Shown piece after piece: positions 1 through 8,343 of a stretch of DNA of 64,000 nt. The position numbers and the translations under genes were made by a program. This stretch comes from Rhizobium sp. R635 (lineage in GTDB: Bacteria; Pseudomonadota; Alphaproteobacteria; Rhizobiales; Rhizobiaceae): NCBI RefSeq assembly GCF_002211285.1, contig NZ_LOKX01000037.1, positions 1 through 64,000 of the forward strand, in the 5' to 3' direction. Each line of letters opens with the position of its first letter. Within the stretch, counting starts at the first letter, position 1. Below the pieces are notes generated by a model, which did not search any database, was not told the DNA's origin, and saw only the letters and a list, made by a program, of their open reading frames with translations.

Positions 1-82
1 CACTCACCTCACGCACGCTACGCTTGCCGCCGCTGTAAAACTCCACAACACTCTGCTTGAACGACGTGCTGTATTTGGACAT
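1..82 (-). CDS. IS3-family transposase OrfA, N-terminal fragment cut by the window edge
   Basis: Reading the minus strand from an ATG at 80-82 gives 27 residues beginning MSKYSTSFKQSVVEFY, followed by GGKRSVREV. This is the typical start of an IS3-family (IS150-like) OrfA helix-turn-helix protein, which binds the element's ends and is joined to OrfB by frameshifting. Only the first third of the DNA-binding domain is in view; the rest lies outside the window. It sits just inside a terminal inverted repeat (see 87-122). Family is well supported; the exact element cannot be named. Confidence 0.8.
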   Translation of the reverse strand, partial: MSKYSTSFKQSVVEFYSGGKRSVREVS

Positions 83-86
83 GCAA

Positions 87-122
87 AACCCCCGAAGTTG
101 GGTGTCCAACTTTCGGGGGTCA
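87..122 (-). mobile_element. Terminal inverted repeat of an IS3-family element
   Basis: Read on the minus strand the element begins TGACCCCCGAAAGTTGGACA, with the TG dinucleotide typical of IS3-family tips. The region is itself a near-perfect internal palindrome (CCCCCGAAGTTGG, then CCAACTTTCGGGGG). The element lies between this end and the left edge of the window, and its outer boundary is position 122. The 3-4 bases beyond it (from 123) would be the target duplication, which cannot be confirmed without the other end. Confidence 0.7.
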
Positions 123-162
123 GTTCAGATCCGGCGGGTTTTTCATAATGAGGCGTATTGGC

Positions 163-663
163 TTAACGCAGGCTGCTCGGATTTTGCGGCGTGCCGCCGG
201 CGCCGCCGCCGAACAGGCTGCGGGCAGCACTCGCAGCGCTGCCGCCGGAAAGCATCTGCTGCAGGAAGGTGAGTTCCTTGCCGCCGGTCGGGGTGACGCG
301 TGAGATCGTGTCGAACACCTTGCCGTCCTGCAGCGTATAGTTGGCGCGGCGGGTGACGACGCCGTCCTTGTCGAAATAGACGGCCAGAACGCTCTGCTCG
401 ACGACCTTCAGCTTCTGGAAGGCGACGGCGCGCGTGCGCCGCTGCGAGATGTAATAAAAGACTTCGCCGTCGAAGGTCGCCGTCGTCGACGGCGTGCCGA
501 GCGAGAGCAACACCTGCTCGCGGCTCGAACCTTCGGGAACCAGGTTCAGCGACTGCTGATCGACGACGTAGCCCCCGTTGAGCACGGTGCTGGTCTGGCA
601 GCCGGAAAGAGCTGAGGTGGAGGCGATTATGAAGGCAATGGCCGCGCTGCTGAAGAATTTCAT
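163..663 (-). CDS. bamE: Outer-membrane assembly lipoprotein BamE (SmpA/OmlA family)
   Basis: This 166-residue lipoprotein is a likely accessory subunit of the BAM complex, which folds beta-barrel proteins into the outer membrane. An N-terminal hydrophobic stretch ends in the lipobox LSGC, with the lipidated Cys at residue 22. The family core follows, with the conserved pattern G-S-S-R-E-Q-V-L-L-S-L-G-T-P near residues 46-60 and a beta-rich segment around FYYIS. I chose the ATG at 661-663 over one 11 codons upstream because it leaves a compact signal peptide. The Gly/Ser-rich tail is poorly conserved. An IS end lies 40 bp past its stop codon, so the gene is intact but its downstream neighbourhood has been interrupted. 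Confidence 0.88.
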   Translation of the reverse strand: MKFFSSAAIAFIIASTSALSGCQTSTVLNGGYVVDQQSLNLVPEGSSREQVLLSLGTPSTTATFDGEVFYYISQRRTRAVAFQKLKVVEQSVLAVYFDKDGVVTRRANYTLQDGKVFDTISRVTPTGGKELTFLQQMLSGGSAASAARSLFGGGAGGTPQNPSSLR

Positions 664-939
664 GTCAGACTTGAAATACCGTTTCTTCAACGACATCTAC
701 TCCCTTGAGTGTCGATAGCAGCCATTTCGGGCCTTACACGCTTCCTCCTGCAAAACCATTGTGGCCATTCCGGGTCGAATGTCCCGAATTCGTTTCACCG
801 ACGCCTCGAAGGCGCCGTCCCGAAACCAGCCACGATCGGCATTGCAATTCGCGCCTGCTTCGGTAAACCAGCTTTCGAAATCATGCAACAAGGCCAGACG
901 CCAGCCGGCGTGAAGAATGAGGCATTTCCGGAAAAAACA

Positions 940-1488
940 ATGATCTTCGGGCTGTTCCGTAAGAAAAACAACAATCAGGCAATCGTCGACCGGCAATATG
1001 CGGCGCTGACGGCCGCCGCGCGCATGCCGGATCTTTACGAGCGGCTCAATGTGCCGGACACGGTCATGGGCCGTTTCGAAATGCTGTCGATCGCCATGAT
1101 TCTGTTTTTTCGCCGCACACGCGGTTCCACCACCAGCGGCCAGGAGATCGCCCAGGAGATCGTCGACGCCTTCTTCCAGGACATCGACTATTCGATCCGC
1201 GAGCTCGGCATCGGCGATAACAGCGTGCCGAAACGCATGAAGAAACTCGCGGGCATGTTTTACGGCCGGCTCGAAGCCTATTCGAAGGCGATGGATGCCG
1301 GCGATGCCGAAGCGCTCGCTCTTGCGCTCACGCGCAATATCTACCCCGAAAGCTCGGCACCGGCCGACATGTCCGGCCTCGCCGACTGGATGATGGCCGC
1401 GGAATCCCATCTGTCCGCCGTTCCGGAAGAGCTGATCGCCACCGGTTCGGCAACGCTTCCGCCGGTTGCCCGCCCACCGGTTGCCTGA
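940..1488 (+). CDS. Ubiquinol-cytochrome c chaperone family protein
   Basis: A 182-residue protein of the CBP3/UQCC1-like family, which in mitochondria assists assembly of cytochrome b into the bc1 complex. The visible core is all-helical, with FEMLSIAMILFFRR near residues 47-60 and a later segment starting KRMKKLAGMFYGRL. The start is the ATG at 940, giving MIFGLFRKK; an upstream in-frame extension has no coding character. It is followed after 11 bp by the YceD-like gene and then plsX, the usual order in Rhizobiaceae. A role in respiratory-complex assembly is inferred from family membership. Divergent from bamE. Confidence 0.8.
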   Translation: MIFGLFRKKNNNQAIVDRQYAALTAAARMPDLYERLNVPDTVMGRFEMLSIAMILFFRRTRGSTTSGQEIAQEIVDAFFQDIDYSIRELGIGDNSVPKRMKKLAGMFYGRLEAYSKAMDAGDAEALALALTRNIYPESSAPADMSGLADWMMAAESHLSAVPEELIATGSATLPPVARPPVA

Positions 1489-1499
1489 AGGAGGAAACG

Positions 1500-2054
1500 A
1501 TGAAGAACGATCGGGACGATGTTCCCTTCTCCTATCACGTCAAGGTCGGCCATATCTCGGCCAATCCCGTCGAGGTTCATATCGAGGCCGATGCCAGCGA
1601 ACTGAAGGCGCTCGCCGAGAGCTGGAGCGTCGTCTCCGTCGACGAACTCAGGGCCGATCTGCAGATCGCCCGCTGGAAACGCGACGGCGTGCGCGTCAAG
1701 GGTCGCGTACGGGCGAAGATCGTTCAGTCCTGCGTCGTCACGCTGGAGCCGGTCGAAGCCGCCATCGACGAGAGTTTCGAGCAGATTTTCGTGCCGGAGG
1801 GCTCCAAGCTTGCCCGCCAGCCCGGCAACGACGCCGGCGAGATGCTGCTCGATCCCGATGGTCCCGATCTGCCGGAGACCTTCGTCGGCGACACGATCGA
1901 TGCCGGCGAGGTCGTTGCCGAATTCGCCGCACTCGCGATCGATCCCTATCCGCGCAAGCAGGGCGTCGAGTTCCAGGGCCATATCGAGGATAGCGGCGAG
2001 AACGACAAAAAGCCCTCCGCTTTCGCGGTCCTCAAGGACTGGAAAAAGGACTGA
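1500..2054 (+). CDS. YceD/DUF177 family protein
   Basis: A 184-residue member of the DUF177 (YceD) family, linked in bacteria and plastids to 23S rRNA and ribosome biogenesis. In many bacteria it sits beside rpmF and plsX; here rpmF is absent but plsX follows. The recognisable core is the segment VRVKGRVRAKIVQSCVVTLEPV near residues 61-82, followed by an acidic strand-rich C-terminal half. It starts 11 bp after the upstream chaperone gene with a good GGAGGA ribosome site, so the two are probably co-transcribed. About 100 bp separate it from plsX. Confidence 0.8.
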   Translation: MKNDRDDVPFSYHVKVGHISANPVEVHIEADASELKALAESWSVVSVDELRADLQIARWKRDGVRVKGRVRAKIVQSCVVTLEPVEAAIDESFEQIFVPEGSKLARQPGNDAGEMLLDPDGPDLPETFVGDTIDAGEVVAEFAALAIDPYPRKQGVEFQGHIEDSGENDKKPSAFAVLKDWKKD

Positions 2055-2152
2055 AGCACCTCTGGCATTTGACATAATTCAGTTGTAAGCGACGCCAAAA
2101 CCGGTATTTTGGCCGAAATTTCGCCCTCGGCGAAAAGAAGGATCAGGGACGC

Positions 2153-3199
2153 GTGATCAGAATATCTCTCGACCTCATGGGTGGCGACTTTGGTCCCCAG
2201 GTTGTCATCCCCGGCGCCGCCAAGGCGCTGGAAAGGCATCCGGACATTTCCTTCGTTTTCTACGGCCTCAAGGAACAATGCGAACCGGTTTTCGCCAAGT
2301 TCCCGAAACTCAAGGAAAAATCGGTCTTTCACGATTGCGAGCTTGCAGTCAGCATGGAGGAGAAGCCGAGCCAGGCGCTGCGCCGCGGCCGCTATATCTC
2401 TACCATGTGGCGTTCGATCGAGGCGGTGAAGACCGGAGATGCCGATGTCGCGGTTTCGGCCGGCAATACCGGCGCGCTGATGGCGATGGCGAAGTTCTGT
2501 CTTCGCACCATGGCCAACATCGAGCGCCCGGCGATCGCGGCGATCTGGCCGACGCTGAAAGGCGAGAGCATCGTGCTCGATGTCGGTGCGACGATCGGCG
2601 CCGATGCGCAGCAGTTGATGGATTTCGCCCTGATGGGCGGCGCCATGGCGCGCGCGCTTTTCGAGATCGAACGTCCGACGATCGGCCTGCTGAACGTTGG
2701 TGTCGAAGAGGTGAAGGGCCAGGAAGAGGTCAAGGAGGCCGGCCGGCTGTTGCGCGAGGCGAATATCGATTCGCTCGAATATTCCGGCTTCGTCGAGGGT
2801 AACGATCTCGGCAAAGGCACGGTCGACGTCGTCGTCACCGAAGGGTTTTCCGGCAACATTGCGCTGAAGACCGCCGAAGGCACCGCCAAGCAGATTGCCG
2901 AATATCTGCGCGCCGCCATGTCGCGCACGCTGCTCGCCCGCATCGGCTACCTCTTCGCCAAGAGCGCCTTCGACATGCTGCGTGAGAAGCTCGATCCGAG
3001 CAAGGTCAATGGCGGCGTGTTTCTCGGCCTGAACGGCATCGTCATCAAGAGCCATGGCGGGGCGAACGCCGAGGGCATAGCCGCGGCCATCGAGGTCGGC
3101 TACGACATGGCTAAGAACGGCCTCAATCAGAAAATAGAAAACGATCTTAAGAAATATCATGCCAAGCGGCTGCCTCCCATGGGCCCGGAAGCGGCATGA
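2153..3199 (+). CDS. plsX: Phosphate acyltransferase PlsX
   Basis: A 348-residue peripheral membrane enzyme that converts acyl-ACP and phosphate into acyl-phosphate, the acyl donor for PlsY in phospholipid synthesis. The start is GTG, giving IRISLDLMGGDFGP, the family's N-terminal signature. Further family blocks are SAGNTGALMAMA near residue 103, RPAIAAIWP near 125, and a C-terminal G-G-V-F-L-G-L-N-G-I-V-I-K-S-H-G block. Length matches the family. It overlaps the possible upstream start of fabH by four bases (ATGA), consistent with translational coupling of the two fatty-acid/phospholipid genes. Confidence 0.97.
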   Translation: MIRISLDLMGGDFGPQVVIPGAAKALERHPDISFVFYGLKEQCEPVFAKFPKLKEKSVFHDCELAVSMEEKPSQALRRGRYISTMWRSIEAVKTGDADVAVSAGNTGALMAMAKFCLRTMANIERPAIAAIWPTLKGESIVLDVGATIGADAQQLMDFALMGGAMARALFEIERPTIGLLNVGVEEVKGQEEVKEAGRLLREANIDSLEYSGFVEGNDLGKGTVDVVVTEGFSGNIALKTAEGTAKQIAEYLRAAMSRTLLARIGYLFAKSAFDMLREKLDPSKVNGGVFLGLNGIVIKSHGGANAEGIAAAIEVGYDMAKNGLNQKIENDLKKYHAKRLPPMGPEAA

Positions 3200-3219
3200 G
3201 CTATGGGGTTCAATCGAAT

Positions 3220-4191
3220 ATGATCCGTTCAGTGGTTCGCGGGTTCGGAGCCGCACTTCCTAAGCGCGTGATGACCAATCGCGACATGGAGGCCATCGTC
3301 GATACGTCGGACGAATGGATCGTCCAGCGCACCGGCATCCGCCAGCGTTACGTCGCCGGCGATGACGAAACGACGGCTTCGCTCGGCGAGGCAGCCGCAC
3401 GCGCAGCCCTTGCCAATGGCGGCCTGACGCCCGCCGATATCGATCTGGTCATCTGCGCCACCTCGACGCCCGACAACACCTTTCCGGCGACCTCGGTCAA
3501 TATCCAGAACCGTCTCGGCATGAGCCACGGCTTCGCCTTCGACGTCCAGGCCGTCTGCACCGGTTTCGTCTACGCCGTCACGACAGCGGACGCCTATATC
3601 CGCGGGGGCCTTGCAAAGCGTGTTCTCGTCATCGGCGCCGAGACTTTTTCGCGCATCCTCGACTGGAACGACCGCACGACATGCGTGCTTTTCGGTGACG
3701 GGGCCGGCGCGATCGTGCTCGAAGCCGCCGAAGGCGAGGGGACGTCCGCCGATCGCGGTGTGCTGACCGCGCATCTGCGCTCAGACGGTTCGCATAAGGA
3801 CAAGCTCTATGTCGATGGCGGACCGTCGAGCACGGGAACCGTCGGCAAGCTGCGCATGGAGGGCCGCGAGGTATTCAAATACGCCGTCGGCATGATCACC
3901 GATGTCATTCAGGCCGCTTTCGATTCGACCGGCACCACCGCCGAAGACCTCGATTGGCTGGTGCCGCACCAGGCCAACCGACGCATCATCGACGGGTCCG
4001 CGAAGAAGCTGAACATCGCCTCGGAGAAGGTCGTCGTCACAGTCGATCTGCACGGCAATACGTCGGCCGCCTCGATCCCGCTCGCGCTTGCGACCGCCGC
4101 CGGCGACGGCCGCATCAAGAAGGGCGACCTCGTGATGCTCGAAGCGATGGGTGGCGGCTTCACCTGGGGCGCGGTTCTGCTGCGCTGGTAA
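3220..4191 (+). CDS. fabH: 3-oxoacyl-ACP synthase III FabH
   Basis: A 323-residue beta-ketoacyl-ACP synthase III that starts fatty-acid synthesis by condensing acetyl-CoA with malonyl-ACP. The Cys-His-Asn catalytic triad is visible: Cys in QAVCTGF (about residue 113), His in VPHQANRR (about 250) and Asn in LHGNTSAAS (about 280). The C-terminal GGGFTWGA motif is present. I use the ATG giving MIRSVVRGFGA; an ATG 24 bp upstream (3196) overlapping the plsX stop is possible and would add eight residues. Followed by ihfA, a conserved alphaproteobacterial arrangement. Confidence 0.96.
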   Translation: MIRSVVRGFGAALPKRVMTNRDMEAIVDTSDEWIVQRTGIRQRYVAGDDETTASLGEAAARAALANGGLTPADIDLVICATSTPDNTFPATSVNIQNRLGMSHGFAFDVQAVCTGFVYAVTTADAYIRGGLAKRVLVIGAETFSRILDWNDRTTCVLFGDGAGAIVLEAAEGEGTSADRGVLTAHLRSDGSHKDKLYVDGGPSSTGTVGKLRMEGREVFKYAVGMITDVIQAAFDSTGTTAEDLDWLVPHQANRRIIDGSAKKLNIASEKVVVTVDLHGNTSAASIPLALATAAGDGRIKKGDLVMLEAMGGGFTWGAVLLRW

Positions 4192-4297
4192 GCGTGAATC
4201 CTAAAAAACTGGCGGCGAACAAGAGCTTGACCGTAAGGCGCAAGACAAATACTCTTCGTTTGCTTTCACAAAATATTTTGTAATGGGCGGGGAAACC

Positions 4298-4636
4298 ATG
4301 ACCGGAAAAACAGTGACGCGAGCAGACCTGGCGGAATCCGTTTTCCGAAAGGTCGGTCTTTCCCGGACCGAATCCGCCGAACTTGTGGAAACCGTCATTG
4401 ATGAAATCTGCAACGCCATCGTGCGTGGCGAAACCGTCAAGCTTTCCTCCTTCGCGACCTTCCAGGTGCGCGACAAGAACGAGCGCATCGGCCGCAACCC
4501 GAAGACCGGCGAGGAGGTTCCGATTTCTCCCCGCCGGGTCATGACCTTCAAGGCGTCGAACGTGCTGAAGACGCGTATCCTCAAGGCGCACATCGCCCGC
4601 AAGGTCAAGCTGAAGCCGCAAAACCCGGCTTCCTGA
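4298..4636 (+). CDS. ihfA: Integration host factor subunit alpha
   Basis: A 112-residue DNA-bending protein of the HU/IHF fold that pairs with IHF beta to bend DNA at promoters, origins and recombination sites. Visible marks are the N-terminal helices (TRADLAESVF), LSSFATFQVRDK, and the intercalating arm motif RNPKTGEEVPI with its conserved Pro. The family-typical order fabH-ihfA-merR is kept. A start five codons upstream (4283, MGGET) is possible; I chose MTGKTVTRADL because it matches the usual N-terminus. HU (hupB) is also in this window, at 58398. Confidence 0.93.
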   Translation: MTGKTVTRADLAESVFRKVGLSRTESAELVETVIDEICNAIVRGETVKLSSFATFQVRDKNERIGRNPKTGEEVPISPRRVMTFKASNVLKTRILKAHIARKVKLKPQNPAS

Positions 4637-4786
4637 TATCGACGTCCCCTTTTTCCCGACGACGTTTTTTCCCCTCGCGCCATCCTTGCCTGTGCGCAAC
4701 GTCAAGACATGACTTGAATTGTTGGCGCCAAACCTTTGAAATATGATGAGTCGCCGTTGGATCGAGCCGCGAGGTCGCGTAGCAGT

Positions 4787-5329
4787 ATGACGTTGGACAA
4801 GAGCCCCGATGCCTTTCGCACCATCAGCGAAGTCGCAGACGATCTTGATCTGCCGCAGCATGTGCTGCGCTTCTGGGAGACGCGATTTCCCCAGATAAAG
4901 CCGATGAAGCGCGGCGGCGGCCGTCGCTATTATCGGCCGGAGGATGTGGATCTCCTCAAGGGTATCCGCCATCTCCTTTATGATCACGGCTATACGATCA
5001 AGGGCGTGCAGAAACTTCTGAAGACCAATGGCAACAAGTTCGTCGTCTCCGTCGGCCATGGCGATCTCGCCAGCGTCGAGGCGCTTGCCTCAGGCGTGCA
5101 GGAGGCGGGCATCGGCGAACCTCGTGTCGGAATGGCCGAGGAGGACCAGATCGTCGGACGCGCCAAGCCGCCGATCACCCGCCGCTTCTTCAACTTCGTC
5201 GCCGGAGAGGATGACCAGCCGGAAGTTTCGATCGGCAAATCGAGCGTCGGCAAGGAAGACCGGGCGCTGTTGCAGGAGGCGCTTTACGATCTCTTGGAAT
5301 GCAAGCGTCTGCTCGATCAAGTGCGCTGA
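4787..5329 (+). CDS. MerR family transcriptional regulator
   Basis: A 180-residue protein with an N-terminal MerR winged helix (residues about 10-80). The segment RTISEVADDLDLPQHVLRFWE, the typical RFP spacing and GRRYYRPEDVDLL form the DNA-binding core; the recognition segment ends in DHGYTIKGVQKLL. The rest is low-similarity with a short C-terminal helix that probably mediates dimerisation. No effector-binding Cys cluster is visible, so it is not a metal-sensing MerR in the classical sense. It lies directly after ihfA, as in most alphaproteobacteria, where it is a conserved but poorly characterised gene. The upstream in-frame ATG at 4736 is less likely. Confidence 0.85.
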   Translation: MTLDKSPDAFRTISEVADDLDLPQHVLRFWETRFPQIKPMKRGGGRRYYRPEDVDLLKGIRHLLYDHGYTIKGVQKLLKTNGNKFVVSVGHGDLASVEALASGVQEAGIGEPRVGMAEEDQIVGRAKPPITRRFFNFVAGEDDQPEVSIGKSSVGKEDRALLQEALYDLLECKRLLDQVR

Positions 5330-5338
5330 TCGGACAAT

Positions 5339-5686
5339 TCAAACTTCGGCCAGCCGTTTCATCGCCTCTTCGAGCTCGCTGAGCTGGAAGGGTTTGCGCA
5401 GTATGGGAAGCGTGCCTGCGCTGCTGCCCTCCGGGGCGCTGCCATATCCCGTTGCATAGAGATAGGGCTTGCCGCGTTCGTCGAGCAATTTTGCGACCGG
5501 CAGCGAACTGTGGCCGGCAAGCGAGACGTCGAGGATGGCGGCGTCGAACTCCGAATCCCTGGCGGTTGCCAGCGCCCGTTCGAGATCGGGGGCGCTCGCG
5601 CAGACCCGGTAGCCGAGATCGCCGAGCATATCCTCGAGCAACATGGCGATCAGAGCATCGTCCTCGACGATGAATATGTCTTTCAT
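5339..5686 (-). CDS. Stand-alone response regulator receiver (CheY-like)
   Basis: A 115-residue protein consisting only of a receiver domain. The acidic pair E8-D9-D10, phospho-acceptor Asp53 in AAILDVSLAG, the switch Thr in YATGYG (about residue 79) and Lys98 in LRKPF are all present, so it should be phosphorylatable. There is no output domain, so it acts by protein interaction, like CheY or a phosphorelay intermediate. It is transcribed divergently from the hybrid histidine kinase at 5854, 167 bp away, and convergently with the merR gene (9 bp between stops). The neighbouring kinase is the obvious candidate partner, by position only. Confidence 0.87.
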   Translation of the reverse strand: MKDIFIVEDDALIAMLLEDMLGDLGYRVCASAPDLERALATARDSEFDAAILDVSLAGHSSLPVAKLLDERGKPYLYATGYGSAPEGSSAGTLPILRKPFQLSELEEAMKRLAEV

Positions 5687-5853
5687 GATTCCCGCCCACC
5701 CATTTCCCTTGCAGGGGATGGGGATTTATGTGGACCGCTTGGGCGGCTCGTCAAGACGTCGTGTCCGGCAGTGCGAGAAACTGCATATTGCCGGGTGAAA
5801 TTCGATGTGCAAAAGCTGGAATGCCGTGTCGAAGCGGAGGGAAGAGGTCTGGG

Positions 5854-7497
5854 ATGGATTTGCTGAGTGCCACGGACTGGTTGCGTCAAAGGCCGGCATT
5901 TACATATCCGCTGGCTTTTGCCGCCGTTGGGCTGACGTTTCTTCTGAGGCTTGCCGCCAGCGATTATCTCTCCGGGTTTCCTTTCCTGAGCTTCCTTCCG
6001 GCGATATTGTTCGCGAGCTTCATCGGCGGCGCGGGCCCGGGCCTTGTTGCGGCCATGCTCGCCGGTTTCATCGTCCAGCAGTTCTTCGTCGAGCCGCACG
6101 ATGCCTTCTGGCCGGTCACTGCCGGGCAATGGGTCGGTCTTTCCACTTATTTCATCAATGCCGTGATCATCGTCGGCCTGATGGAGATGATCATCGTCGC
6201 CCATGCGAGGCAGAGCCGCCTTCGCGACGAACTCAACAGCTTCAACGAACGCCTGGAAGAGACGGTGGCTCAGCGCACTGGCGAACTCAGGCATGAAATG
6301 GAAGAGAATGCCGCCGCTCAAGCGCAGGTGCGCCAGCTGCAGAAGATGGAGACGATCGGTCAGCTGACGGGCGGCGTCGCCCATGATTTCAACAACATGC
6401 TGGCGATCATCATCGGCAATCTCGATCTCGCCCAGCGGCGCATGACCGGAAACGAAGATCCGCGCCTGCTGAACTCCCTCCAGAATGCCCGAGACGGTGC
6501 GCAGCGGGCAGCGGTGCTGACCGCGCGTCTTCTCGCTTTCTCGCGCCAGCAGCCGCTCGCCCCGGAGGTGATCGATGTCAACAAGCTGGTCGGCGGCATG
6601 TCCGAGCTGCTGCGGCGAACGCTCGGCGAGCATATCCGCATCGAGACAGTGCTTGCCGGTGGTCTTTGGCCGAGTTTTGCCGATCTCAGCCAGCTTGAGA
6701 ACGCCATGCTGAACCTTGCCGTCAACGCCCGCGACGCCATGCCGGGCGGCGGTCATCTGACCATCGAGACAGCCAACGCCGAACTCGACGAGCGATATGC
6801 GCGCATGCATTCGGAGGTCGACGCCGGCCAATACGTGATGGTCAGCATCACCGACACCGGCACCGGCATGTCGCCTGATGTGATCGAGCGCGCCTTCGAC
6901 CCGTTCTACACGACCAAGGGACCCGGCAAAGGGACCGGCCTCGGCCTTAGCCAGGTATATGGCTATATCAAGCAGAGCAGGGGCCACATCAAGATCTATT
7001 CCGAGATCGACAGAGGCACGACGGTGAAGATCTATCTTCCCCGGCATGTCGGCGTGGCCGATGCCCGGTCAAGCGTCGGCGCTCATCCGATCCCTCAAGG
7101 CAGCGCCAAAGACACGATTCTGGTGGTGGAGGACGATGAACACGTCCGCACCATGACCGCAGACAGCCTGCATGAGCTGGGTTACAGCGTATTGCAGGCG
7201 GCGAGCGGCACTGAGGCGCTTCTCCTTCTCGAGGAAAATGCGGCGGTGGATTTGGTCTTCACCGACATCGTCATGCCTGAGATGAGCGGGCGCCAGCTTG
7301 CCGACGTCGTCCAGGAAAGATGGCCGAGCATCCGGATCCTCTATACGACGGGCTACACTCGCAACGCCATCGTCCACAATGGCGTGCTCGATCATGGAGT
7401 TTCCCTGCTCGCCAAGCCTTTCAGCCTGGAGCAGCTGGCCCATAAGATCAGGGATATCTTGAATGTGCCGGCAAGAACGGAAGACGAGCGGACGTGA
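5854..7497 (+). CDS. Hybrid sensor histidine kinase/response regulator with DUF4118-type membrane domain
   Basis: A 547-residue membrane-bound hybrid kinase. Residues about 15-120 form a DUF4118-like (KdpD-type) region of several membrane helices, followed by a coiled-coil linker (ETVAQRTGELRHEMEE). The phospho-acceptor is His177 in GGVAHDFNN, then the N box (LAVNARDAMPGG) and G boxes (DTGTGM, GKGTGLGLSQ). The C-terminal receiver has acidic residues in VVEDDEH and Asp471 in FTDIVMPEMSG. The family usually auto-phosphorylates and passes phosphate to its own receiver. No periplasmic ligand domain is visible, so the signal is unknown. The start at 5854 was chosen because upstream in-frame sequence is not protein-like. 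Confidence 0.9.
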   Translation: MDLLSATDWLRQRPAFTYPLAFAAVGLTFLLRLAASDYLSGFPFLSFLPAILFASFIGGAGPGLVAAMLAGFIVQQFFVEPHDAFWPVTAGQWVGLSTYFINAVIIVGLMEMIIVAHARQSRLRDELNSFNERLEETVAQRTGELRHEMEENAAAQAQVRQLQKMETIGQLTGGVAHDFNNMLAIIIGNLDLAQRRMTGNEDPRLLNSLQNARDGAQRAAVLTARLLAFSRQQPLAPEVIDVNKLVGGMSELLRRTLGEHIRIETVLAGGLWPSFADLSQLENAMLNLAVNARDAMPGGGHLTIETANAELDERYARMHSEVDAGQYVMVSITDTGTGMSPDVIERAFDPFYTTKGPGKGTGLGLSQVYGYIKQSRGHIKIYSEIDRGTTVKIYLPRHVGVADARSSVGAHPIPQGSAKDTILVVEDDEHVRTMTADSLHELGYSVLQAASGTEALLLLEENAAVDLVFTDIVMPEMSGRQLADVVQERWPSIRILYTTGYTRNAIVHNGVLDHGVSLLAKPFSLEQLAHKIRDILNVPARTEDERT

Positions 7498-7526
7498 GGC
7501 CGCACGTCCGCAGCCTTCCGATCGCG

Positions 7527-7844
7527 TTATTCCAGAACCTGAATCACGCGATGCGTCTGCGGCTCGACGATGACGCGCCGGTCGTTGACGACGGTATAGG
7601 CGTAGCCGTCGATATTGGGCACGGTATGGATTTCAACCGTATCAGGCAGCGTCGTGCCGACCACGACGTCACCGTCATAGACGACGGACGGCGTGTCTTG
7701 CTCCATCACATAAGTGCGCACCTCGCCGGGCAATACGACAGTTGAGCTCGTCGGTGCCGGATCGGTAACGATGACGCTGCTCTGTGCAAAAGCGGAGGAG
7801 CAGATGGTCAGCATGGCGGCCGCAGCCAGCATGGTCTTGCGCAT
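7527..7844 (-). CDS. DUF1236-type exported small protein
   Basis: A 105-residue protein with a clear Sec signal peptide (MRKTMLAAAAMLTICSSAFA, cleaved near residue 20). Mature residues include a TYVMEQ segment and the C-terminal VVNDRRVIVEPQTHRVIQVL block typical of DUF1236, a family of unknown function widespread in Rhizobiales. It is probably periplasmic. It is convergent with the hybrid kinase (29 bp between stops). Its upstream region, 7845-8343, also holds a RIME1-like repeat. Confidence 0.82.
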   Translation of the reverse strand: MRKTMLAAAAMLTICSSAFAQSSVIVTDPAPTSSTVVLPGEVRTYVMEQDTPSVVYDGDVVVGTTLPDTVEIHTVPNIDGYAYTVVNDRRVIVEPQTHRVIQVLE

Positions 7845-8343
7845 GGGTGTCTCCTTTTCCTACCCCAGATATCAAGGCAACGCCGGCCATGCGGCATGGT
7901 TCCCACTTCGGCTTTTTCGCTCTGCGTATCGGCGTCGTGACGGATTGCCCCGAAATTGGGGTCGGATAGAGCGTGTCGCGCAAAAGTGTGCAGCGGTATT
8001 GCGTTAACGACATGCGTAAAACAAAGACCTAAAGCGCGAAGAGCGAATCTGAAAGATCGCGACGCGCTTTAGACGCTCCTATTCCGACCATTCCCGCACC
8101 GACAAAGGGTAGAAGAGAACGATTAAGTTGTTGGCGAATCAATTCACGCATCATACGGTTGAGTTGTCCGAACAACGTCCAGCATGAGTCTATCCGGTGA
8201 CGCCAAGGGCCGGTTCGTTACTCTTCGTTAACCATGTTGGCAGCTTATGTCCGGTAAACGGCCGGCTGGTCGTTGATTCGAAGATCCTTCGCGTTTCGGC
8301 TTGCGAATGGATATCTGGAAAAACGATTGCGGCGGCTCGATTT
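7845..8343. other. 499-bp intergenic region between a DUF1236 gene and the cellulose operon
   Basis: Divergent promoter region for the exported small protein (minus) and the cellulose operon (plus). It contains the RIME1-like repeat at 7969-8072. I see no further protein-coding frame with a plausible start; the cellulose operon promoter should lie between about 8080 and 8340 but I could not fix it by eye. Confidence 0.6.
7969..8072. repeat. RIME1-like two-palindrome repeat, copy A
   Basis: About 104 bp made of two dyads. The first has outer arms GCGTGTCG and CGACATGC enclosing an inner stem and a loop containing TGTGCAGCG. The second has arms AAAGCGCG and CGCGCTTT enclosing an ATCT/AGAT stem. 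It closely matches copy B at 51387-51489. The description fits RIME1, the Rhizobium-specific intergenic mosaic element of roughly this length with two palindromes. Not associated with either flanking gene as far as can be seen. Confidence 0.8.
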
